DNA of 9,999 nucleotides from assembly GCA_946480525.1 (NCBI GenBank), contig CAMLLA010000126.1, forward strand, positions 1 to 9,999, written 5' to 3'. Shown here one piece after another: positions 1 through 5,813 of this stretch; position 1 is the first letter of the stretch; the number at the start of each line of letters is the position of its first letter. The notes beneath the pieces were generated by a model, which made no database searches, was not told the origin of the DNA, and was given only the letters and a program-made list of their open reading frames with translations. The position numbers and the translations under genes are program-made. This DNA is from an uncultured Asticcacaulis sp. Lineage in GTDB: Bacteria; Pseudomonadota; Alphaproteobacteria; Caulobacterales; Caulobacteraceae.

Positions 1-658
1 TCATGAAGGCGGCCAGGAAGAACAGGCCGGCAGGAATGGCGCACGACGCCAGCATATAGCGCCAGCCCGTGGCATGCAGCCAGGTTTCATCGCCGCCGCC
101 CATGCGCTGAATGTACAGGTTGACGACCGCGACCAGCAGGATGCCGCCGACAATGGCCAGTTGCTGGAAGGTCACCAGCAGGCCACGCTGCTTGGCAGGT
201 GCGATTTCCGCGATGTATAGCGGCGAGATCAACGACGCCATGCCGATGGCGACGCCGCCGGCAAAACGGTATACCATGAAGGGGTTGAGCGCATCGACGT
301 CCATGCCGCCGATCGGCGCCAGGCCGAGTTCCGGATAACCGGACAGGATCGACGACACGAAGAACAGGAAGGCAGCGACCAGCATACCGACCCGACGGCC
401 CAGGGCCGTAGCCAGCGGACCGGCGATCAGCGAACCGATGACGCAGCCAAGCAGCGCCACGCCGGTGGCCCAGCCGAAAAGGTTATTGCGCTCCAGTTCC
501 GTCAGAGCGGAGCGTGGATCGATGAAATTATGGCGAATGGATTCGACCGCGCCGTTGATGACTGCGGTGTCGTAACCAAAAAGCAGGCCGCCCAGAGCTG
601 CGCCGATGGCAAGCCCCATGACAAGACCCATGTTCACAGACTTTGCTGTGGGTGACAT
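1..658 (-). CDS. xylE: MFS sugar/H+ symporter, XylE-like (partial, C-terminus outside window)
   Basis: Only the first 219 codons are present; the reading frame runs open off the left edge. The protein is a major facilitator superfamily sugar porter of the inner membrane, most likely a D-xylose:proton symporter. Helix 1 carries GGLLFGYDTAV (residues 23-33), and a GRR loop (87-89) follows helix 2. YRFAGG (130-135), SPLYIAEIAPAKQRG (145-159) and TFQQLAIVGG (163-172) follow, then GWRYMLAS (198-205). Remembered E. coli XylE aligns closely: D30 would match its proton-coupling Asp27, R131 its Arg133, and Q166 its sugar-binding Gln168. The ATG at 656-658 has an AGGGAGAG ribosome binding site (667-674) eight bases upstream. 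It is divergent from the thuA-like gene and next to a xylose operon, which supports xylose as substrate. Related porters carry glucose, galactose or arabinose, so the substrate is inferred while the family is secure. Confidence 0.88.
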   Translation of the reverse strand, partial: MSPTAKSVNMGLVMGLAIGAALGGLLFGYDTAVINGAVESIRHNFIDPRSALTELERNNLFGWATGVALLGCVIGSLIAGPLATALGRRVGMLVAAFLFFVSSILSGYPELGLAPIGGMDVDALNPFMVYRFAGGVAIGMASLISPLYIAEIAPAKQRGLLVTFQQLAIVGGILLVAVVNLYIQRMGGGDETWLHATGWRYMLASCAIPAGLFFLAAFM

Positions 659-800
659 GATGATAACTCTCCCTAATTTGCCGGCTTTTGCCCGCACGAT
701 ATTCCCAGGTCTCTGCGGGCCGATGCTTGGACGCACCTGTCTGACCGCTTAACGAAAACTTAACCCCGAAAAGCCCGTTTCGGCAAGCCCCGGCCGCCAA

Positions 801-824
801 AACTCTTTTAAAACATAAAGAGTT
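801..824. repeat. Perfect 8-bp inverted repeat in transporter leader
   Basis: AACTCTTT (801-808) and AAAGAGTT (817-824) are exact reverse complements separated by the 8 bases TAAAACAT. The right arm runs into the GTTAACGGTAA word at 822-832. If transcription of the transporter starts near 836, this lies in its untranslated leader and could form an RNA stem. It could equally be a protein-binding dyad. The role is unknown; the symmetry is read directly. Confidence 0.55.
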
Positions 825-832
825 AACGGTAA
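822..832. promoter_or_regulatory. Second copy of operator half-site GTTAACGGTAA
   Basis: The 11-base word GTTAACGGTAA here is identical to 859-869 inside the large palindrome, 37 bp away in the same orientation. Here the outer symmetry is lost: it continues as AAA rather than CAA. It lies just downstream of the proposed transporter start point. A secondary repressor site is a reasonable inference. An inverted pair CGGTAAAA (827-834) / TTTTACCG (844-851) also links it to the -10 region. Confidence 0.45.
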
Positions 833-842
833 AAATGGTCTT

Positions 843-872
843 ATTTTACCGCGCAATTGTTAACGGTAACAA
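843..872 (-). promoter_or_regulatory. Predicted sigma70-type promoter of the transporter gene
   Basis: On the minus strand TTGTTA (872-867) is followed after 18 bases by TAAAAT (848-843), which match TTGACA and TATAAT at 4 and 5 of 6 positions. The start point would be near 836, leaving a leader of about 175 nt before the ATG at 658. The 20-bp palindrome 855-874 covers the -35 box and most of the spacer, a normal place for a repressor to act. The prediction is by eye only. Confidence 0.5.
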
Positions 873-874
873 TT
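855..874. promoter_or_regulatory. LacI/GntR-type operator-like palindrome
   Basis: The 20-base block AATTGTTAACGGTAACAATT is a palindrome with 18 of 20 symmetric positions; only the pair at 863/866 breaks it. Its centre is CG, as in operators of the LacI/GalR family, and it resembles the gluconate-repressor type (GTTACC...GGTAAC arms) rather than the AGCGCT type found before xylX. It overlaps the predicted transporter promoter. The regulator is not identified and may be a LacI-family protein encoded elsewhere. Confidence 0.6.
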
Positions 875-1123
875 AAAATGGAATGGCGCGCCGCAAAATC
901 CGGCGGCGTTCCTGGCATAAGAACCAAGGGCCACTTAACGAAATCTCCGTATATTTCAATATGAAGGCCAGCGCCCCGTTCGTGTGCGGCTGCAATACCG
1001 AACGGTGAGATTCCATTTCGTAAGATCGATCGCGGCGCACCACCAAAACATTCGTCATTTTTCGGTAAAAGGAAGGCGACGAAATCGCCCGGGCACACGG
1101 CTATTCACCGCACTTCACCAAAA

Positions 1124-1137
1124 TGATAGCGCTCACA
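1124..1137. promoter_or_regulatory. AGCGCT-centred operator upstream of thuA-like gene
   Basis: TGATAGCGCTCACA has the self-complementary core AGCGCT and the outer TG...CA arms typical of LacI-family operators. Aligned on the core, it shares the TAGCGCT core and nearby outer bases with the operator before xylX (7116-7133). It lies 72 bases before the chosen start codon. I infer that XylR, or another LacI-family protein of the same type, controls this gene. Confidence 0.55.
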
Positions 1138-1178
1138 GCGGTTTCGCTTATCGCGTCTTTGTCGTCTGGCGAAACCGC
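1138..1178 (+). repeat. 10-bp perfect inverted repeat in thuA-like leader
   Basis: GCGGTTTCGC (1138-1147) and GCGAAACCGC (1169-1178) are exact reverse complements separated by 21 bases. The left arm directly abuts the AGCGCT operator, and the right arm ends 30 bases before the start codon. In RNA it could form a stem with a large loop in the 5' leader; as DNA it could be a second binding dyad. There is no run of T after it, so a terminator is unlikely. Confidence 0.5.
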
Positions 1179-1208
1179 GCTACACAGATGAAAACGGGAA
1201 AATGCGCC

Positions 1209-2129
1209 ATGTCTGCCGTCATCAATCGTCGTCACCTGCTGATCGCCTCGTCCCTGGCCTTGACGCCGAGTATCGCGTTCGGCGCGGCGCGTCGTATCCG
1301 CGTCCTGATTATCGATGGCGTCAGTAATCACGACTGGCAGCTGACGACCAGGATGCTGCACGCCATACTGATCCCGACCGGACTGTTCGACATCACGGTT
1401 TCGACGTCGCCGCCGTCTGTCGACGCCCCGGGCTGGGACAGCTGGCGTCCCGATTTCAGCGCCTGCGACGTCGTTATTCAGACCTATAATGACATCAATG
1501 GCGGGCCATCCTGGCCAGAGGCCGTCAAGTCGGACTTCGAAACCTATGTGCGCAAGGGTGGCGGCGTCTATTTCCTGCATTCCGCCAACAACGCATTTCC
1601 CGACTGGCCGGCCTATAACGAGATCATCGGCATCGGATGGCGAAACAAGGCTTATGGACCGGCCATCTACATCGACGACAAAGACCGCATGGTCGCCATC
1701 CCGGCCGGCGAAGGCGAAGACACCGGCCACGGCAATCGCTTCGACGCCCTTGTCCATCGACTCGGCAACCATCCGGTTCATAAGGGCTTCCCGCGCACCT
1801 GGATGACGGCCGACGTCGAACTGTATCGCTTTGGCCGTGGCCCTGCGCGCAATCTTACCGTCCTGTCCTACGCGCTGGAGCCCAAAACCAACAAGAACTG
1901 GCCGATGGAATGGACGGTGTCCTACGGCAAGGGCCGGGCCTATGTCGCCAATTACGGTCATGTCTGGAAGGGTGATGTCCAGCCGGTCACGCTGCGCAGT
2001 GCCGACGTTCAGGTTGTCCTGATCCGTGCCCTGCAATGGCTGGCCAGGCGCAAGGTGGACTATCCCGTCCCGGCAGATTTCCCGACCGCCGAAGCCGTGT
2101 CGATCCGGCCGGAATTGCCCCTCAAATAG
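1209..2129 (+). CDS. ThuA-like protein with twin-arginine-type signal peptide
   Basis: This 306-residue protein belongs to the ThuA (trehalose utilisation) family, which has a class I glutamine-amidotransferase-like fold. Visible family marks are the first strand IRVLIIDGVSNHDW (30-43), VVIQTYND (88-95), RKGGGVYFLHSANNAF (115-130), NHPVHKGFP (187-195), and near the end a YGKGR...YGHVW block (239-253). The usual Cys of the nucleophile elbow is not there: the segment reads FLHSAN. The N-terminus has paired arginines (N-R-R-H-L-L, 6-11), a hydrophobic stretch and an AFGA-like cleavage site near 23-27, which suggests Tat export to the periplasm. I chose the ATG at 1209 because it opens the signal peptide; the frame stays open upstream to 984, and an in-frame ATG at 1188 has no better ribosome site. 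The substrate is unknown; relatives act in handling of sugars and 3-keto-sugars. The upstream operator links it to the xylose genes. Confidence 0.8.
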   Translation: MSAVINRRHLLIASSLALTPSIAFGAARRIRVLIIDGVSNHDWQLTTRMLHAILIPTGLFDITVSTSPPSVDAPGWDSWRPDFSACDVVIQTYNDINGGPSWPEAVKSDFETYVRKGGGVYFLHSANNAFPDWPAYNEIIGIGWRNKAYGPAIYIDDKDRMVAIPAGEGEDTGHGNRFDALVHRLGNHPVHKGFPRTWMTADVELYRFGRGPARNLTVLSYALEPKTNKNWPMEWTVSYGKGRAYVANYGHVWKGDVQPVTLRSADVQVVLIRALQWLARRKVDYPVPADFPTAEAVSIRPELPLK

Positions 2130-2157
2130 AACAGGCCCCGTATGAGCGGAGCCTGTT
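2130..2157. terminator. Hairpin between convergent thuA-like gene and xylD
   Basis: AACAGGC (2130-2136) pairs with GCCTGTT (2151-2157), then one mismatch, then CCG/CGG around a six-base loop TATGAG. It starts at the base after the thuA-like stop and ends five bases before the xylD stop, so it can serve both strands. The T-runs are short on both sides, so termination efficiency is uncertain. Confidence 0.55.
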
Positions 2158-2162
2158 TAAGG

Positions 2163-3971
2163 TTAGTGGTTATGACGTGGAAGCTTCTCGGCGATCTTCG
2201 TGTATTTGAGCGCCGGTTCCATCACAGCGCCGGTATGCAGCTGCGAAACCGTGGCGCGATAGATTTCCTGCCACGGCGTCATGGACTCCGGCACGGCCGG
2301 GATGCCGTCCTTCTTGCGCTCGGCAATAACCGCGTCATCGACCAGGGCGTTGCAGGCGCCGGTATTCAGGTCGATACGGATCACGTCACCGGTGCGCAGC
2401 CAGGCCAGCCCACCGCCCGCGGCACTTTCAGGCGACGCATTCAGGATGGACGGCGAATCGGATGTGCCCGACTGACGGCCATCGCCCAAGGTCGGCAGGG
2501 AGGTAATACCGGCCTTCAGCAACGCGGCGGGCGGCTGCATGTTGACGACCTCGGCTGAACCCGGCCACCCGATCGGACCCGAGCCGCGAATGACCAGGAT
2601 GGTGTTCTCATCGATGTTAAGCGACGGATCGTCGATGCGCTCGTGATAATCGGTCGAGCCGTCAAAGACCACCGCCTTGCATTCCAGGATGTTCTCCTGG
2701 CCCGGACGCGACAGGTAGCGGTCGCGGAACTCCTTGGAGATCACGCTGGTCTTCATGATGGCGAAGTCGAACAGGTTGCCCTTCAGCACCATGAAGCCGG
2801 CGCGCTCCATGATCGGATCGGCAACTGTACGGATCATCTCGCGATCCTTGGTCTCCTTGCCCTTGATATTCTCGCCGATCGTCCGGCCGGTAACGGTCAG
2901 CGCCTTGGTCTCGATCTTGTTGGCGACGGCCAGCTCATGCAGGATGGCGGGGACGCCGCCGGCGCGATGGAAGCGCTCGCCGAGATACTTGCCCGACGGC
3001 TGCATGTTGAGGATCAGAGGCAGGTCGTGCGCGGCCATCCAGTCGGCGTCGGTGATCTCGACCCCGGCGTGGCGCGCCATGGCGACGATGTGCGGCTGGG
3101 CATTGGTCGACCCACCGATGGCGGCGACCGCAGCGATGGCGTTCAGGAAGGACGCCTTGGTCAGGATCTTGGAGGGCTTCAGGTCTTCATAGGCCATTTC
3201 GACGATGCGGCGGCCGGTCTCATAGGCCATCTGGCCACGCTCGCGATAGGGCGCAGGAATGGCCGAGCAGCCCGGCAGCGACAGGCCCATGGCTTCGGCG
3301 ACGGCGTTCATGGTCGAGGCCGTGCCCATGGTGTTGCAGTGACCAGCCGAAGGCGCCGACGAAGTCGCGGCTTCGAAGAACTCTTCCTCAGTGATCTGTC
3401 CCGCGGCCAGCGCGCGGCGCGACCGCCAGATGACCGTCCCCGAGCCGACGAGATCGCCATTGTGATAGCCGTCAAGCATCGGCCCGCCGCTGAGGACGAT
3501 GGCCGGGATGTCGACCGCAGTCGCCGCCATGATGCCGGCCGGTGTCGTCTTGTCGCAGCCCGTGGTCAGGACCACCGCATCGAGCGGATAGCCGTGCAGG
3601 ATTTCGATCAGCGTCATCATCGACAGGTTGCGGTCGATGGCGGCGGTCGGACGGCGGCAGTTCTCGAAAATCGGGTGAACCGGGAATTCCATGCAGATGC
3701 CGCCGGCGGCGACGATACCGTCACGCGCCCGCTTGGCCAGTTCCAGGTGGATGCGGTTGCACGGCGCAATGTCGCTGCCCGACTGCGCGAAGCCGATGAT
3801 AGGCTTGCCTGAGCGCAGTTCCGCAGGCGTGATGCCGTAGTTCATGAAGCGCTCGAGATAGAGCGCGGCCAGGTCGATGTGGCCGGGGGCTTCGAACCAT
3901 TCCTGCGAACGGAAGCGACCGTTCGGCGTGGCAGGACGGCGCGGTGGCGCCTTCTCGGAAAATTCAGACAT
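2163..3971 (-). CDS. xylD: D-xylonate dehydratase (IlvD/Edd family)
   Basis: This 602-residue cytoplasmic enzyme dehydrates D-xylonate to 2-keto-3-deoxy-D-xylonate, the third step of the Weimberg pathway. It is a full-length IlvD/Edd dehydratase. Three cysteines expected to hold the iron-sulfur cluster are C71 (SDIAPCN), C139 (TTGCDKTTPA) and C212 (GHCNTMG). Their spacing of 68 and 73 residues equals that of C60, C128 and C201 reported for the Caulobacter enzyme. K141 is the probable carbamylated lysine that binds Mg2+. The C-terminal half has GWPGSAEVVNMQ (468-479) and GDGRQSGTSDSPS (497-509) with the likely catalytic serine S501. The end, KLPRHNH, is as I remember Caulobacter XylD. It is about ten residues longer at the N-terminus. 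The start overlaps the xylC stop by 8 nt, implying coupled translation. Related enzymes take L-arabinonate, so some breadth of substrate is possible. Confidence 0.95.
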   Translation of the reverse strand: MSEFSEKAPPRRPATPNGRFRSQEWFEAPGHIDLAALYLERFMNYGITPAELRSGKPIIGFAQSGSDIAPCNRIHLELAKRARDGIVAAGGICMEFPVHPIFENCRRPTAAIDRNLSMMTLIEILHGYPLDAVVLTTGCDKTTPAGIMAATAVDIPAIVLSGGPMLDGYHNGDLVGSGTVIWRSRRALAAGQITEEEFFEAATSSAPSAGHCNTMGTASTMNAVAEAMGLSLPGCSAIPAPYRERGQMAYETGRRIVEMAYEDLKPSKILTKASFLNAIAAVAAIGGSTNAQPHIVAMARHAGVEITDADWMAAHDLPLILNMQPSGKYLGERFHRAGGVPAILHELAVANKIETKALTVTGRTIGENIKGKETKDREMIRTVADPIMERAGFMVLKGNLFDFAIMKTSVISKEFRDRYLSRPGQENILECKAVVFDGSTDYHERIDDPSLNIDENTILVIRGSGPIGWPGSAEVVNMQPPAALLKAGITSLPTLGDGRQSGTSDSPSILNASPESAAGGGLAWLRTGDVIRIDLNTGACNALVDDAVIAERKKDGIPAVPESMTPWQEIYRATVSQLHTGAVMEPALKYTKIAEKLPRHNH

Positions 3972-4920
3972 TTTCTATCTCGTTTTGCGGCTGACCGGGG
4001 ATATCGACGTCGAACCGGAAAAGCCCTCCGGCCAGGGGCTGCGCCTTGAGATCATCGGCGCTCAATCCCTTGGCGGCGGTCGTGGCGTAGACAGTCTTGA
4101 GGTCGTGACCGCCGAAGGCAATCTTGGTGACGTTGGAAACAGGGAAGCGGACGCGGCGCAACAGGCGACCGTCGGGCGCATAACAGTTGACACCCCAGCC
4201 GAAGAACAGCGCGTTCCAGACATTGCCGGCGCTGTCGACCACGGGACCGTCCATATAGCCCTGGCCGTGGTCCCTCTGTGTTGACTCTTCGTGGGCGTAG
4301 CAGACGGGGCTGGCGCTGTCGGACGGCAGGGGCTGGTCAAGCTGGGCAAAGACGCGCTTGTTCGCCAGGTGGCCGTCATCACTTAGGTCAAAGGCGTAGA
4401 TGACCTTCTTCAAGGTGTCGTTATGATAGAGGGTCTTGCCGTCGGGGCTGACGGCCGGCCCATTGGTGATGACGTAGTCGTCGTCCATGACCTTCAGGCC
4501 ACGCGCATCATAGCGATAAAGCTTGCCGTGCGGGTGGATCTCGTCGTCGTCCATCGAACCGAACCACAGCCGGCCCTGGTGATCGACATAGCCGTCATTA
4601 AGACGGTTGTTGGGAAAGCCCGGCTCGACATGGGTCAGGAGTTCGAAATGACCCTGGCGGCTGTGACGATGCGGGTCGAAATCATAAAGACCGGTTTTGC
4701 AGCCGACGATAAAACCGCCGCGCTTGCGGGGCGCCAGGAAGCCGCATGGTGATGGGGCGTGAAAGACCTGGTGCGAGCCGATATGGACGTCGTAGCGGTA
4801 GATGCGCGACTGCTTGATGTCGACGAACCAGACAGCGTGGTCCTTGCGCGACCAGACGGGCCCTTCGCCCAGCGTGGCCTTGAGGTCCCAGACACAGGTT
4901 GGTTCGAACAACTGGCTCAT
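3964..4920 (-). CDS. xylC: D-xylono-1,4/1,5-lactone lactonase (SMP-30/gluconolactonase family)
   Basis: This 318-residue six-bladed beta-propeller of the SMP-30/gluconolactonase family opens xylonolactone to xylonate. It starts with CVWDLKATLGEGPVW (9-23), almost as in Caulobacter XylC. Expected metal ligands are E19 in LGEGP, N153 in ITNGP and D224 in MDGPVVDS; substrate-site motifs are NNRLND (104-109) and RLWFGSMDDDE (117-127). The protein is about 29 residues longer than I remember for Caulobacter XylC (289), and most of the excess is one insert at about 195-221, just before the Asp ligand. The ATG at 4918-4920 has AGGA (4927-4930) six bases upstream. It overlaps xylD by 8 nt and follows xylB after 112 nt that contain two palindromes. 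The reaction also occurs spontaneously, so the enzyme speeds rather than enables the pathway. Confidence 0.92.
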   Translation of the reverse strand: MSQLFEPTCVWDLKATLGEGPVWSRKDHAVWFVDIKQSRIYRYDVHIGSHQVFHAPSPCGFLAPRKRGGFIVGCKTGLYDFDPHRHSRQGHFELLTHVEPGFPNNRLNDGYVDHQGRLWFGSMDDDEIHPHGKLYRYDARGLKVMDDDYVITNGPAVSPDGKTLYHNDTLKKVIYAFDLSDDGHLANKRVFAQLDQPLPSDSASPVCYAHEESTQRDHGQGYMDGPVVDSAGNVWNALFFGWGVNCYAPDGRLLRRVRFPVSNVTKIAFGGHDLKTVYATTAAKGLSADDLKAQPLAGGLFRFDVDIPGQPQNEIENV

Positions 4921-4955
4921 TCCGCGTCCTGCTTCTTCTGTTATGACCCCGCCCC

Positions 4956-5000
4956 ACCATTGGCTCCGCCAATGGTCCCCCTCCCCGTTAACGGGGAGGG
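4956..5000. repeat. Two adjacent perfect palindromes between xylB and xylC
   Basis: The first is a 9-bp stem with a 3-base loop: ACCATTGGC (4956-4964), TCC, GCCAATGGT (4968-4976). Two bases later a 22-bp perfect palindrome spans 4979-5000, with a CCCTCCCCG arm and TTAA at its centre. Similar GC-rich paired hairpins with a CCCCTCCCC/GGGGAGG arm recur between genes in Caulobacterales and Sphingomonadales genomes, so this is probably a REP-like dispersed repeat. Here it lies inside an operon, where it could stabilise mRNA ends or lower expression of the distal genes. No T-run follows on the minus strand. Confidence 0.7.
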
Positions 5001-5032
5001 CGAAAGTCGTTACTACCGATAGGTCGTTTCGG

Positions 5033-5761
5033 CTATCTCCAGCCGGCGTCGATCCAGTAGCCGTGGCCGGTGCACAGTTCGGCGTCGTCCGACGCCAGGA
5101 ACAGAGCCAGGCCGGCGACGTGCTTGGGCTCGATACGGCCCGGCAGGCATTGGGCCTCGACGATCTGGCGTTCGCCTTCGGGCGTGTACCACTTCATCTG
5201 GCGCGGCGTCTTGACGTTGCCCGGAATGATGGTGGTGACGCGGATATTGTCGGGGCCGAGTTCGCGGGCCAGGGCGCGCGTCATGCCTTCGATACCGGCC
5301 TTGGCGGTTTCATAGAGGACCAGATCCGGCAGGCCGAGGTGCCACGAAATCGAACCGAAGTTGATGATGGCGCCACCGCCATTGGCCTTCATGCCCGGTG
5401 CGACGGCCTTGGCGCAGAACAGCAGGTGCTTGAGGTTCACGGCGATGCGGTTGTCGAAATAGGCCTCGGTGACGTCGCCAAGGCTATGGCGGTCGTCATT
5501 GGCGGCATTGTTCAACAGGATATCGACCGGGCCGATCTTGGCCAGGGTGCGTTCCAGCGCCGGAATGTCGGTCAGATCGCACTTGTAGAAGGTCGCAGAG
5601 CCCGCCGGCAGCTGTTCCGAGATGGTGTCGGCCAGATCGATGAAGGAGACTTGCGCGCCTTGTTTCACGAAGGCTTCGACAAGACCTCCGCCGATGCCGG
5701 AGCCTCCGCCGGTGATCAACACCCTGCGTCCCTTGAGGCTCGGATAGATGGCAGATGACAT
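5033..5761 (-). CDS. xylB: D-xylose 1-dehydrogenase (SDR family, NAD+)
   Basis: This 242-residue classical short-chain dehydrogenase oxidises D-xylose to D-xylonolactone with NAD+, the first Weimberg step. The Rossmann glycine motif TGGGSGIG is at 17-24. D42 at the end of the second strand (FIDLAD) favours NAD+ over NADP+. NNAAND (84-89) replaces the usual NNAG. The catalytic tetrad is N109, S137, Y150 and K154 (YETAK). The first residues MSSAIYPSLKG, the block NFGSISWHLGL (134-144) and the end YWIDAGWR match Caulobacter XylB as I remember it (248 residues). The ATG at 5759-5761 follows a GGGAAGAG ribosome site. It lies 52 nt after xylX; in Caulobacter xylA occupies this place. L-arabinose is a possible secondary substrate. 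Confidence 0.95.
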   Translation of the reverse strand: MSSAIYPSLKGRRVLITGGGSGIGGGLVEAFVKQGAQVSFIDLADTISEQLPAGSATFYKCDLTDIPALERTLAKIGPVDILLNNAANDDRHSLGDVTEAYFDNRIAVNLKHLLFCAKAVAPGMKANGGGAIINFGSISWHLGLPDLVLYETAKAGIEGMTRALARELGPDNIRVTTIIPGNVKTPRQMKWYTPEGERQIVEAQCLPGRIEPKHVAGLALFLASDDAELCTGHGYWIDAGWR

Positions 5762-5813
5762 AGACTTATACTCTTCCCTTAGGGTGTTGCCCCGAATTTA
5801 TGCTATTTTTGTG

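Larger units (their letters stand above)
659..1208. other. Divergent intergenic control region between transporter and thuA-like gene
   Basis: This 550-base stretch has no convincing gene. Short reading frames on both strands here look like nothing known. The left part (about 740-880) is much richer in A and T than the surroundings and holds the transporter promoter, a palindromic operator, a repeated half-site and inverted repeats. In the transporter leader there is a further perfect 6-bp stem with a 6-base loop at 766-783 (CCGAAA/TTTCGG). The ten-base word CTTAACGAAA occurs at 748-757 and 934-943. The middle (about 885-1115) shows only a short 5-bp dyad at 889-905 and nothing else I can name. 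The right end holds an AGCGCT operator and a long-loop dyad. Confidence 0.7.

Noticed and set aside
528..800. Minus-strand open frame of 90 codons near the transporter start
   Set aside because: It overlaps the transporter in another frame and includes its leader; no protein features are visible.
889..905. Short dyad CGCCG/CGGCG
   Set aside because: Only 5 bp of GC-only pairing with a 7-base loop; expected by chance in GC-rich DNA.
984..1208. N-terminal extension of the thuA-like protein
   Set aside because: The extra residues are Arg/His-rich, contain the operator and the dyad, and would bury the export signal.
1101..2036. Minus-strand open frame of 311 codons opposite the thuA-like gene
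   Set aside because: No recognisable family, typical antisense composition, and it conflicts with a clear ThuA protein on the other strand.
2643..3812. Plus-strand open frame of 389 codons opposite xylD
   Set aside because: It is a shadow of the GC-rich codon pattern of xylD; the translation is rich in Arg, Asp, Gly and Ala with no domain, and xylD is a well-conserved enzyme.
4802..5758. Plus-strand open frame of 318 codons across xylC start and xylB
   Set aside because: It overlaps two recognised enzymes and the palindromic repeat; the sequence has no domain signs.
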